A stretch of DNA of 12,413 nt. It comes from Allobrachymonas sp. Lineage in GTDB: Bacteria > Pseudomonadota > Gammaproteobacteria > Burkholderiales > Burkholderiaceae_C. Positions 1-6,602 of this stretch are shown one piece after another. Position 1 is the stretch's first letter; every line of letters begins with the position of its first letter. The notes below the pieces were generated by a model. The model saw nothing but the letters and a program-made list of their open reading frames with translations. It was not told the origin of the DNA and made no database searches. The position numbers and the translations under genes are program-made. The stretch spans positions 1-12,413 of the forward strand of contig JAAUOI010000058.1 of NCBI GenBank assembly GCA_012036375.1. The letters run 5' to 3'.

Positions 1-276
1 TTGACACCCGTCGCATGGGCGCAAACCACACCCGCAGCCACCGCCGCCTCCCCAGAATGGATCAACGCCGAAGTCACCCGCTTGCAGCTTGACCGCAACC
101 GCGTCACGCTCAAACACGAGGTCATCCCCAGCATCAAAATGGACGCAATGACCATGCCCTTCAAACTCAAAGACAAAGCCTTGTTCGAGAGCTACAAGGT
201 AGGTGACAAAATTCAGATCGTGGTAAAAAACGACGATGGTGAATTGTTCATCACCCAAGTGCGCAAAGCGAAGTGA
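1..276 (+). CDS. CusF-like periplasmic copper-binding protein (5' end cut by window)
   Basis: The product is a small periplasmic metallochaperone of the CusF/CusF_Ec family, which in characterised systems binds Cu(I)/Ag(I) and passes it to a CusCBA-type efflux pump. The OB-fold region runs from about residue 22 to 90. The family's ligand signature is visible as His39 followed by Met47, Met50 and Met52 (KMDAMTMPF). E. coli CusF has a Trp at the Met47 position; a Met there is, as far as I recall, common in other CusF proteins. The first residues (PVAWAQTTP) look like the end of a signal peptide with a cleavage site after AWA, so the true start lies upstream and the TTG at base 1 is only the first usable codon. 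The next gene begins 7 bases after the stop, which suggests one transcript. An efflux pump gene upstream is an expectation from family context and is not visible here. Confidence 0.85.
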   Translation: MTPVAWAQTTPAATAASPEWINAEVTRLQLDRNRVTLKHEVIPSIKMDAMTMPFKLKDKALFESYKVGDKIQIVVKNDDGELFITQVRKAK

Positions 277-283
277 GTCGGCC

Positions 284-985
284 ATGAACCACTCTTATTT
301 CCATAGCACTCCGCGCAGATTTTATGCTGGCCTTAGCCTGTTTTTGCTTACAAATGCAGCTTTTGCACTGCCTGTGGGCTTCAAAGACAGTTGGATGACC
401 ATGGGCGAGGTAGGCCGCGACTATTCAGAAGCCAATTTGATGTACACCTTTAGCCAAAAAACCGCCATCGGTGGTGGCGTGACGGGGCTGAAATGGAAGC
501 ACACCACCCCCCTGGGCATCACGCACAGCAGGCGTTTTGAAACCGTAGATGCACACGTCAACCACCGCCTCGGGCATATTCCAACGCGCGAGGCGCAGGC
601 CAACATTTATCTGCAAATGGGCATCGGCCAAGGGCGCGGCAATTTCTTTGGTGGCACGCAAACCGTGCTCATGCCCGGCATTCAGCTGGACTACGAAACC
701 CGCCGAATTTACGCCGCCTACAAGTGGCACGGCAGCTACTCCAAAGCGCTGGACTACACGCGCTACAGCCTCTCTAGCGGCTTCTCGTTTTACAAAACGG
801 AATACGACGAATGGCAGCCGTGGATGATCTTAGAAGCCTCGCGCAAAGGCGGTGATTTGAAAGACGCCACAGAAGTCACGCCCTACATTCGCTTCATTCA
901 CAAAACCCTGTTCGTCGAAGCCGGCGCGCCTTTCCAAAAAGGGAAAAGCCAAGGTCTCAAAGTCAATTTCCGTTATACGTTCTAA
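284..985 (+). CDS. Small outer-membrane beta-barrel protein in a metal operon, function unknown
   Basis: I do not recognise a named family. The 233-residue product starts with a signal peptide (hydrophobic stretch about residues 14-27, likely cleavage after AFA at 28). The rest alternates polar and hydrophobic residues and is rich in Tyr, Phe and Gly, and it ends in Phe (FRYTF), the classic C-terminal signature recognised by the BAM machinery. That supports an 8- to 10-stranded outer-membrane barrel. ATG 284 is preferred over a start at 236 because it begins the signal peptide directly, whereas the earlier start would run inside the upstream gene. The gene lies 7 bases after the CusF-like gene and 33 bases before the HMA gene, so a role in metal passage or sensing at the outer membrane is inferred from context only. 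Several His and Met residues are present but form no obvious metal motif. Confidence 0.75.
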   Translation: MNHSYFHSTPRRFYAGLSLFLLTNAAFALPVGFKDSWMTMGEVGRDYSEANLMYTFSQKTAIGGGVTGLKWKHTTPLGITHSRRFETVDAHVNHRLGHIPTREAQANIYLQMGIGQGRGNFFGGTQTVLMPGIQLDYETRRIYAAYKWHGSYSKALDYTRYSLSSGFSFYKTEYDEWQPWMILEASRKGGDLKDATEVTPYIRFIHKTLFVEAGAPFQKGKSQGLKVNFRYTF

Positions 986-1006
986 ACTGTTCTCATTTTT
1001 TTATTT

Positions 1007-1011
1007 AGGAG
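1007..1011 (+). promoter_or_regulatory. Strong ribosome binding site of the HMA gene
   Basis: AGGAG sits 7 bases before ATG 1019. It is the clearest Shine-Dalgarno sequence in the window and fixes the start of the HMA-domain gene. Confidence 0.8.
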
Positions 1012-1018
1012 ATTCATC

Positions 1019-1378
1019 ATGAAAAACTTTTCCTCAACTACCAAATCAGTAGCACTCTGCGCAGTATTCTTGCCGGCTACTGCCCTCTTTTCCTTTGCAA
1101 ATGCTGCAGATGTGGCCAAAGTCACGGTCAATGGCATGGTTTGCGCCTTCTGCGCACAAGGCATTGAAAAAACCATTTCTAAAATGCCGCAAACCAAGGC
1201 GGTGTACGTCAACCTTGAAAAACGCATCGTCGCGGTTGAACCCAAGGACGGCCAGAAACTGGATATGGCAAAAATCAAAGCCGGCATCGTGGATGCGGGC
1301 TACGATGTGGTCAAAACCGAAACCGTGACGGGCACGACAGTCGCCGCCGTCAAAGCCGAACTCGTGGGCAAAAAATGA
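1019..1378 (+). CDS. Periplasmic heavy-metal-associated (HMA) domain protein, MerP/copper-chaperone-like
   Basis: The product has 119 residues. A signal peptide covers about residues 1-29 (cleavage near FANAA). One HMA domain follows, from about residue 32 to 98, carrying the metal loop GMVCAFC with Cys42 and Cys45, as in MerP and copper chaperones. The soft-metal dithiolate site and export signal imply a periplasmic carrier for Cu(I), Hg(II) or similar; the CusF-like gene two genes upstream favours copper. The last 20 residues are a non-domain tail rich in Val, Thr and Ala. The stop overlaps the next start by four bases (ATGA at 1375-1378), so this gene and the MerT-like gene are translationally coupled. 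This HMA carrier plus inner-membrane protein pairing parallels MerP-MerT. Confidence 0.85.
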   Translation: MKNFSSTTKSVALCAVFLPATALFSFANAADVAKVTVNGMVCAFCAQGIEKTISKMPQTKAVYVNLEKRIVAVEPKDGQKLDMAKIKAGIVDAGYDVVKTETVTGTTVAAVKAELVGKK

Positions 1379-1956
1379 GCACGCTTTTAACGTCGGAAGA
1401 CGGCACGGCGCAATCGCGCAGCAGCTTTTTCACCTCCGTCCTCAGTCTGTTTGCCAGCAGCTCCACCTTGATCTGCTGCGCCTTGCCTGCGCTGCTGGTG
1501 GCGCTGGGCGCAGGCGCAGCGCTCTCGGGGCTGGTGGGCGCATTCCCGCAAATCGTGTGGCTGTCCGAGCACAAGGTCGGCCTCTTCATCTTCGCCGGCT
1601 TGATGCTTGCAGCCAGTGGCGCTTTGCAGTGGATCAATCGCAACGCGCCCTGCCCGGTAGACCCGGCGCTGCGCGATGCTTGCCTGCGCACGCGCAAGGT
1701 GTCGATGCGCGTGTATTGGGTGAGCGTGGGGATTTATCTGGTGGGCGGGTTTTTGCGTTTGTGCTGCCTTGGCTCGCGAGCTAAAACCAAACTTTCGGGC
1801 GCGAAAGACGCGAAAGTGACGCAAAAAAATACCAGAAAATCCAATCCACATTTTGTTGAGTTTTTTTGTATTTTTCTTTTTCGGGTCTTTCGCGTAACTT
1901 TGCGAATTTCGCGTCCGGCTTGTGGTGTTTTTTTACTTCGTCCCAACACGAGTTAA
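1375..1956 (+). CDS. MerT-like inner-membrane metal transport protein, C-terminus altered by a probable frameshift
   Basis: This is a polytopic inner-membrane protein. TM1 (about residues 30-55) contains the vicinal cysteine pair Cys34-Cys35 (TLICCALPALL), as in the first helix of MerT-type transporters. TM2 spans about 68-86 and TM3 about 112-132, with Cys93 and Cys103 in the connecting loop. It likely receives metal from the HMA protein encoded just upstream with an ATGA overlap. As read, the frame runs to 1956 and gives 193 residues. However, the run of five T at 1750-1754 appears one base short: with six T the end reads GGFFAFVLPWLAS and stops at 1784, giving a natural 136-residue protein whose third helix is completed. 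The tail from residue 127 onward in the current frame is Lys/Arg/Phe-rich translation of an intergenic repeat and should not be treated as protein. Substrate (copper or mercury) is uncertain. Confidence 0.75.
   Translation: MSTLLTSEDGTAQSRSSFFTSVLSLFASSSTLICCALPALLVALGAGAALSGLVGAFPQIVWLSEHKVGLFIFAGLMLAASGALQWINRNAPCPVDPALRDACLRTRKVSMRVYWVSVGIYLVGGFLRLCCLGSRAKTKLSGAKDAKVTQKNTRKSNPHFVEFFCIFLFRVFRVTLRISRPACGVFLLRPNTS
1798..1915. repeat. Imperfect inverted repeat between the metal operon and the TAXI gene
   Basis: The left arm (about 1798-1822) and the right arm (about 1892-1915) are reverse complements at 20 of 24 aligned bases with one gap. The left arm itself holds two tandem copies of CGCGAAAG (1800-1807 and 1809-1816). 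The roughly 70-base centre is AT-rich with several T and A runs. No open frame here makes sense as protein. It resembles dispersed CGCGAAAG-type intergenic repeats found in many bacteria, so a repeat or MITE-like element is possible. As RNA it could form a long hairpin that ends or protects the upstream transcript. Which of these applies cannot be told from one copy. Confidence 0.55.
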
Positions 1957-1964
1957 AGTAGCGC

Positions 1965-3329
1965 ATGACCAAAACCATTCGCTACACGCTTGTTTCCATT
2001 CGGGATTTGCTCACCTCATTCGGCCCATTCATCCTACTGGGCATCATCTTGCTCGGCGTAGCGTATTGGTGGCTCAACCCCAATCCACCAAAAACCGTCA
2101 CGCTGGCCACGGGTCCTGCGCAAAGCGCCTACGACGAGCTGGGCAAGAAATATGTGGCCTATCTCAAAAGCAATGGCATCACAGTCAAAACGGTGCAAAC
2201 CGAAGGCTCGTCGGCTAACCTCAAGTTGCTGCGCGATGGCTTGGTCGATGTGGGCTTTGTGCAAGGCGGCACAAATGAGTTAACCGATGACGACCAAAGC
2301 AATCTAGAAACCTTGGGCAGTTTGTTTTTAGAGCCCATTTGGCTGTTTTACCGCGAAGATTCTGCGGCTCGCTTGCTCACCCCAGCCAGCTTAGGCAAAC
2401 CCACTAAAAACTCATCCGCAACGCTTACGCCCACACTGGCCTCGCTCACGCAACTGCCCGGCTGGCGGCTCAATGTGGGCTCGGAGGGTTCAGGCGTGCC
2501 CAAGCTCATGACGCGCCTGCTTGAGGGCAATCGCGTCGAGGCCAAAGAGATTAAGCTGTCCACTCTTGATCAAACGCCTGCTGCCATTGCCCTGTTGGGC
2601 GGCGAGCTCGATGCGTTGGTGTTCGTGTCAGCCCCTGAATCGCTGATGGTGCAAATGCTGCTGCAAACGCCCGGCATCAAGCTGATGGATTTGCAGCAAA
2701 GTGAGGCGTATTCAAGGCGCTTTAATTTCCTCTCACCTGCGTTGCTGCCACGCGGCGTGGTCGATCTGGCGCTCGATAGCCCCAAGCAAGACATTCGCTT
2801 GGCCGGCCCCACCACCTCGCTCATCACGCGCGGCAGCACGCATCCTGCCTTGCTCCAACTGTTTACCAATGCCGCGCATCAAATCCATGGCGGATCGGGT
2901 TGGTTTGCCAAATCACGCCAATTTCCTAATGCGCAGCGCGATGAGCTGCCGCTGGCTCAAGAGGCTGAGCGCTATTTGAAGAATGGCCCGCCCCTGCTAC
3001 AGCGTTACTTGTCATTTTGGATGGCCAATTTGATTGAGCGTATGTGGGTCGCGCTGTCTGTGATCATCGTGGTGTTGCTGCCGCTCTCGCGCATCTTGCC
3101 GCCGCTGTACACCTTCCGCGTGCGCTCCCGAATTTTCAAATGGTATGCCCAGTTGCGCGGTATTGAAGACCGCGATTCGCCCGATCCTCAAGTCCGGGCG
3201 CAACTGGTCGATGAGATCAATGCACTCGATGGCATGGTAGAGAAAATCAAAGTGCCGCTCTCGCATGCCGATGAGCTGTATGCCTTGCGCAGCAACATTC
3301 ATTTGGTGCGCAAGAAACTCATGCGCTAA
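1965..3329 (+). CDS. TAXI-family TRAP-type solute-binding protein, membrane-anchored at both ends
   Basis: The 454-residue product matches the TAXI branch of TRAP transporter solute receptors. After an N-terminal membrane helix (about residues 20-36) comes the family's opening block (VTLATGPAQSAYDELGKKY), then the region with SSANLKLLRDGLVDVGFVQGG and the GSEGSG turn near residue 172. A second membrane helix lies at about 358-380, followed by a basic, probably cytoplasmic tail of about 70 residues. Ordinary TAXI proteins are soluble periplasmic receptors of about 320 residues working with a fused DctQM permease. Here both ends are anchored and no permease gene is nearby, so it may act as an orphan sensor or scaffold, or with a distant permease. 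The ligand is unknown. ATG 1965 lacks a clear Shine-Dalgarno sequence but starts just before the first helix. Confidence 0.8.
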   Translation: MTKTIRYTLVSIRDLLTSFGPFILLGIILLGVAYWWLNPNPPKTVTLATGPAQSAYDELGKKYVAYLKSNGITVKTVQTEGSSANLKLLRDGLVDVGFVQGGTNELTDDDQSNLETLGSLFLEPIWLFYREDSAARLLTPASLGKPTKNSSATLTPTLASLTQLPGWRLNVGSEGSGVPKLMTRLLEGNRVEAKEIKLSTLDQTPAAIALLGGELDALVFVSAPESLMVQMLLQTPGIKLMDLQQSEAYSRRFNFLSPALLPRGVVDLALDSPKQDIRLAGPTTSLITRGSTHPALLQLFTNAAHQIHGGSGWFAKSRQFPNAQRDELPLAQEAERYLKNGPPLLQRYLSFWMANLIERMWVALSVIIVVLLPLSRILPPLYTFRVRSRIFKWYAQLRGIEDRDSPDPQVRAQLVDEINALDGMVEKIKVPLSHADELYALRSNIHLVRKKLMR

Positions 3330-3341
3330 GCCTCAGCGCAT
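3321..3341. terminator. Short hairpin between convergent genes
   Basis: ATGCGCT (3321-3327) pairs with AGCGCAT (3335-3341) around a 7-base loop, spanning the TAXI stop codon and most of the 17-base gap to the stop of the DUF1631-type gene. No T-run follows in either direction, so activity as a bidirectional terminator is only possible. Confidence 0.3.
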
Positions 3342-3346
3342 TGAAA

Positions 3347-5281
3347 TCAGATCAAATTCAAATCAGACTGATAGCTGGGCGGCGCTGCTGGCGCTTGGCG
3401 TGGCGAATCCTGCAATTGCATCATGTCGGAAATATCGGCTGGCATCGAGGCCGCATCCAAGGGCTTCAAAGGAAAGTCATCGTCACCCGGATCACCTGGT
3501 TCGATGTCAGCTTGAATCACTTCGTCATGTCGTTTTTTAAGATCGGTCATGAACGCATCAATGTTGCTTTGCGGTTGCTGAATGCTCAGTAGACCCGCTT
3601 GAATCTGCTTCATCAAATCGGGAATCTCGGCAACGAGTTTGTCTTTGTAGGCACCCGCGCGACGCTCGGATACGGTCCACAGCAAAATCTCCAGCACATG
3701 CTCGTAGCGCTGCTCATCTTGCGGATGCTGCGGATGCAATTGCGCCCGCGCGAGCACTTGCGCCCAAGGCCCCATAAGAAATTGTTTGATGAATACCGGC
3801 GCGTCTGATGCCTGTGGCCGCGAGACAAGCTGAAAAGCCAAGCGACTGGCCAGTTGCTTGCGCACTTCTTGCTGCGCGAGCTCACGCTCTTTTTTCTCAT
3901 CGGTCAGTCTGACCATTTCATCAATTTGCTGCCAAACCGTCTGCATCTTGGCGGCCGCTTGCACATACGTTTTGCTGCTGGGCTGCACGGCTGCAACCAG
4001 GGCATCAAATAGTTTATTTACCGCTGTGAGAAATGCAGCAAATGCTGGGCTGGCCTTTGGATCGTCTTGCGCAAATACGATGCTGCGCTTGCTCACTTCA
4101 TCAAGCAACAAGCGCGCTGGATGCGTGTCCTGCCTGAGCAAACTACTTTCTGCTCTGGCCAATCGCACCAGTGGCTCTTGCATGCGCTCCATCGCATCGC
4201 GAACCGGCTGAGGCACGCGCGCCAGTGTCGTACTCGTGCGGTTGCGAAAATCGCTCAGCAGCCGCTCGACTTTTTCTTCGATCTTGTCTTGAGCCAAGGC
4301 TTCTTCATCAGGGGGCATTTGCAGGCCGCGCTCTTGCATCAAGACCATGAGTCGCTCGGATTCTTCAATGTCACGCATCATGCGCGCCATCTCGTCGCCG
4401 CCTTGGCTGGCATCGTCATCGGGCAGCTCGGGCATGCCAAGCACCTGACGCATTTTGCCCACTGTGCGACGCGCCTCTTGCGCCAAGGCTCGCATCTCCG
4501 GCGAGATCGGCATGGGCGGTGGTGGCGTTTGTACAGGCGCTAAATTCTCTGGCGCTTTGCCCCCTTGGCCAAAAGTAAACGCGGCGTAATCTGCAAAATC
4601 TGCCTCTTTGGTTGACGCGCTAGGCTCACGGCTTGCCGGACTGCGCACCGTCGCCAGCATCTGCGGATACACCCAAGCCAATTGTGTGCCCAAGGCCGCG
4701 AGCAAATAGGCTTGCCAATGCTGGCGCTGCATGGTGTTGCCTTCACTGCGAGCAACCAGCTCGCAAATCGCACGAACATAAGACTGCGGCCCCATTGGAT
4801 TACCGCGCATGCTGCCCAAGTCCAGCACGGCTTGCGTTAACGCCTCCAACTCTTGCGCACAAATGCGCATGTCGGCCACGGGCAGCACAGCCGCTTGCCC
4901 GGCCGGCAGTGGGTGGGCGCATGCCACGCGCAGCAGCGCGGGGAACTGGCGCACCCAACGGCGGCGGTGTGCATCCACGCCAGCGGCTGCGGAGTCAAGC
5001 TGGGCGCGTTGGTCAGGGTCTGGATTGGCGGTGGATTTGCGATCTAGGCTCAGCAAGGCACGCCCGGTCAAGTTTTCCATCACTTGCGAGGCGGTGTCTA
5101 TCGCCAAGGCAAGTGCATTGCGCAGCAGTTCAGCAGGCTTCGCAGCAGATGTAGCCGTTGTAGCCGTTGTAGCCGTTGCAGGAGCTGTTGGTGCTGTTGG
5201 TGCTACAGCTACGGGCGCAGCCACATCCTTCTTGGATTCATCCAGCATGTCAAGCGAGAGGGTGGGAAACGGCGTGTCCAT
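3347..5281 (-). CDS. DUF1631-type protein of unknown function
   Basis: This is a large, soluble, mostly helical protein of 644 residues with no signal peptide or membrane helix. The C-terminal third carries features I associate with DUF1631 (sometimes mislabelled thymidine phosphorylase): a PVFIKQFLMGPWAQVL block, then LLWTVSERR, and a helical segment ending in FMTDLKKRHDEVI. The middle is charged and coiled-coil-prone. The N-terminus (residues 18-50) is a low-complexity Ala/Thr/Pro linker encoded by 9-base tandem repeats, so its length may vary between strains. The family is usually somewhat longer, so this may be a compact or divergent member. No catalytic motif is visible and biochemical function is unknown. 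The ATG at 5281 lies 9 bases after a possible 34-codon ORF whose end supplies a GGGG that could serve as ribosome binding site. Confidence 0.7.
   Translation of the reverse strand: MDTPFPTLSLDMLDESKKDVAAPVAVAPTAPTAPATATTATTATSAAKPAELLRNALALAIDTASQVMENLTGRALLSLDRKSTANPDPDQRAQLDSAAAGVDAHRRRWVRQFPALLRVACAHPLPAGQAAVLPVADMRICAQELEALTQAVLDLGSMRGNPMGPQSYVRAICELVARSEGNTMQRQHWQAYLLAALGTQLAWVYPQMLATVRSPASREPSASTKEADFADYAAFTFGQGGKAPENLAPVQTPPPPMPISPEMRALAQEARRTVGKMRQVLGMPELPDDDASQGGDEMARMMRDIEESERLMVLMQERGLQMPPDEEALAQDKIEEKVERLLSDFRNRTSTTLARVPQPVRDAMERMQEPLVRLARAESSLLRQDTHPARLLLDEVSKRSIVFAQDDPKASPAFAAFLTAVNKLFDALVAAVQPSSKTYVQAAAKMQTVWQQIDEMVRLTDEKKERELAQQEVRKQLASRLAFQLVSRPQASDAPVFIKQFLMGPWAQVLARAQLHPQHPQDEQRYEHVLEILLWTVSERRAGAYKDKLVAEIPDLMKQIQAGLLSIQQPQSNIDAFMTDLKKRHDEVIQADIEPGDPGDDDFPLKPLDAASMPADISDMMQLQDSPRQAPAAPPSYQSDLNLI
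5151..5204. repeat. Two sets of 9-bp tandem repeats inside the DUF1631-type gene
   Basis: GTAGCCGTT occurs three times without a gap at 5151-5177, and GTTGGTGCT twice at 5187-5204. Both have a 9-base period, so copy changes would keep the frame and only alter the Ala/Thr/Pro linker near the protein's N-terminus. Confidence 0.8.
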
Positions 5282-5290
5282 TGCGCTTGA

Positions 5291-5395
5291 TTATTGCCCC
5301 ATTCCGAGGCTCGCACCACACTTGGGGCATATTTCTGAAGGATGAAATATGGCTTTCTTGTGGTAACTGGATGTAGCCGACATGGCAAAAGGCAT
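5291..5395 (-). CDS. Possible 34-residue His/Cys mini-protein (CPxCG type)
   Basis: This short frame would encode 34 residues ending ICPKCGASLGMGQ. Cys23 and Cys26 form a CPxC zinc-knuckle half, and His12 and His18 lie just before it, so a single zinc site of type H-x5-H-x4-CPxC is conceivable. CPxCG mini-proteins are a recognised class of small zinc proteins, but I know no named match for this one. An internal ATG at 5383 would give 30 residues. Upstream on the same strand AGAGGG and AGGG lie at ribosome-binding distance. The stop is 9 bases before the DUF1631-type start, which fits a two-gene operon. Only one Cys pair is present, so a truncated gene remnant or chance ORF is possible. Confidence 0.4.
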   Translation of the reverse strand: MPFAMSATSSYHKKAIFHPSEICPKCGASLGMGQ

Positions 5396-5521
5396 CGCGC
5401 CCTAGCCCTCTTGGTTCAATTCAAGCTTGCAGGGTGCTGCGCAGTCCAGTGCAGTGGCTTGCCGTGTGATGGTCTGAAGCTCGTCGTGATTTCCCAGTAA
5501 ACTAAGCCGCATGCGTCATTT

Positions 5522-5812
5522 TTGCAACTCACTTTGGATTTATTTGCCGAAGTCATACTGCCTCAAAAAAATGAACCAAATCGGCCTTTAGCCGGCATGC
5601 AACCTGCGCCGAATGCTATTGATTTAGTAGCAATTGAAACGACTCTAGCCCCCTCTGCACGGCCTCATATCACCTCTGCAACTGCCTCGGATACCGCGTC
5701 CAATGCGGCCTGGCCTACTGCGCCAGACATGCCCCCCGCCGAGCCGCTGGCCAGCGTCTTGCGCCCCACCCAGTTTGCCCACCCCGCGCCAATCGCGAAG
5801 TGCGGCTACTGA
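5522..5812 (+). pseudogene. N-terminal part of the YgjP-like metallopeptidase, split off by a frameshift
   Basis: The frame from TTG 5522 reads LQLTLDLFAE and then a Pro/Ala-rich linker of about 75 residues, a layout typical of the N-terminus of Burkholderiales YgjP-like proteins. It stops at 5812. A single C missing from the run at 5782-5785 explains the break: with five C the reading continues HPRANREVRLL directly into the metallopeptidase frame. The true start is also unclear. ATG 5511 would be in frame only if the T-run at 5519-5523 had one more T, which would give MRHFLQLTLDLF; otherwise TTG 5522 must be used. No good ribosome binding site supports either. The restored protein would have 354 residues from TTG 5522 or 358 from ATG 5511. 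Confidence 0.6.
5615..5631. repeat. Short AT-rich palindrome-like repeat inside a coding linker
   Basis: GCTATTGATTTAGTAGC resembles the short GCTAT...ATAGC elements that I recall as common in Comamonadaceae genomes. A related 17-base sequence occurs at 6603-6619 in the opposite orientation. Here it lies within the Pro/Ala linker of the split YgjP-like gene. Confidence 0.3.
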
Positions 5813-6585
5813 CTCAGGCGGGTAAGCGCTCGGGCGAAGGCGGCGGCGAATGCATCGTGGCTTATGAATTCAAACGCGCCAAACGCAAAACCATCGGCTT
5901 CGTGGTGGGCGCAGAGGGCTTGGTGGTGAGTGCGCCGCGCTGGGTGGCATTGGGCGAAGTAGACAAAGCCTTGCAAGAAAAAGCCATTTGGATCGTGCGC
6001 AAATTGGAAGAGGCCCAGCAGCGCCTAGCCAAGCAAACGCAGGCGCAGATTGAATGGAAAGAAGGCGCACTGATTCCCTTTCTTGGCGAGCAAGTGATTT
6101 TGGTGATTGACCCGCGCCAAATCTCAGGCTCGGGGACAGCCGCCCAGGGCATGGCGCAATTGCATACTGACGCAAGCGCCCTGCCCGGCGTACCGCGCCT
6201 GACACTGCACATCGGCCTGCCACACGACGCAAACCCTGAGCGTATCCGCGACACGGTGCAGGCTTGGTTGATGCGTCAAGCCAAACGCATCTTTGAAGAG
6301 CGCTTAAACCACTTTGCACCGCAACTGGGCGTGCGCTGGACGAAGCTGTCGCTCTCAAGCGCAGAAAGCCGCTGGGGCAGCGCCGGCAGCAATGGGGCGA
6401 TTCGGCTGAATTGGCGCTTGATCCACTTTCGCCAAAGTGTGATGGATTACGTGGTGGTGCATGAACTGTCGCACCTGCGCGTAATGGATCACAGCCCGCG
6501 CTTTTGGAGCACGGTTGAATCGATCATGCCCGATTACGCGCAGCGCAAAGGCCAGTTGCGCGATGAAGCCATTCCGCGTTGGTAA
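5800..6585 (+). CDS. YgjP/DUF45-like zinc metallopeptidase, catalytic part
   Basis: This is a zinc metallopeptidase of the YgjP-like DUF45 family (M48-related annotation). Counting from GTG 5800, the zinc-site motif HELSH lies at residues 221-225 with a third ligand at His231 (HELSHLRVMDHSPRFW). It is preceded by the family block SRWGS...GAIRLNWRLI at 190-208. An N-terminal beta domain (EFKRAKRKTIGFVVG, about 23-37) is also characteristic. There is no signal peptide, so the protein is cytoplasmic. Substrates are not well known for the family. GTG 5800 is only the first usable codon after the frameshift at 5782-5785; the natural protein begins upstream (see the N-terminal fragment). If the frameshift is real, a shortened enzyme might still be made, since all catalytic residues are downstream. 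Confidence 0.8.
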   Translation: MRLLTQAGKRSGEGGGECIVAYEFKRAKRKTIGFVVGAEGLVVSAPRWVALGEVDKALQEKAIWIVRKLEEAQQRLAKQTQAQIEWKEGALIPFLGEQVILVIDPRQISGSGTAAQGMAQLHTDASALPGVPRLTLHIGLPHDANPERIRDTVQAWLMRQAKRIFEERLNHFAPQLGVRWTKLSLSSAESRWGSAGSNGAIRLNWRLIHFRQSVMDYVVVHELSHLRVMDHSPRFWSTVESIMPDYAQRKGQLRDEAIPRW

Positions 6586-6602
6586 ATTGAAAGCATTCCC
6601 TT

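Noticed and set aside
236..283. Earlier start for the beta-barrel gene
   Set aside because: It would lie inside the CusF-like gene and put 16 residues in front of a good signal peptide.
1750..1754. Programmed ribosomal frameshifting in the MerT-like gene
   Set aside because: There is no canonical slippery heptamer with a positioned stem or stop, and similar homopolymer slips recur in unrelated genes in this window.
1757..1956. C-terminal extension of the MerT-like protein as a new domain
   Set aside because: The residues are translation of an intergenic repeat in a shifted frame, with no membrane or domain pattern.
4633..5154. Long + strand open frame opposite the DUF1631-type gene
   Set aside because: Composition is Ala/Arg/Pro/Cys-rich with no motif, start signal or domain; the - strand protein is the coherent one.
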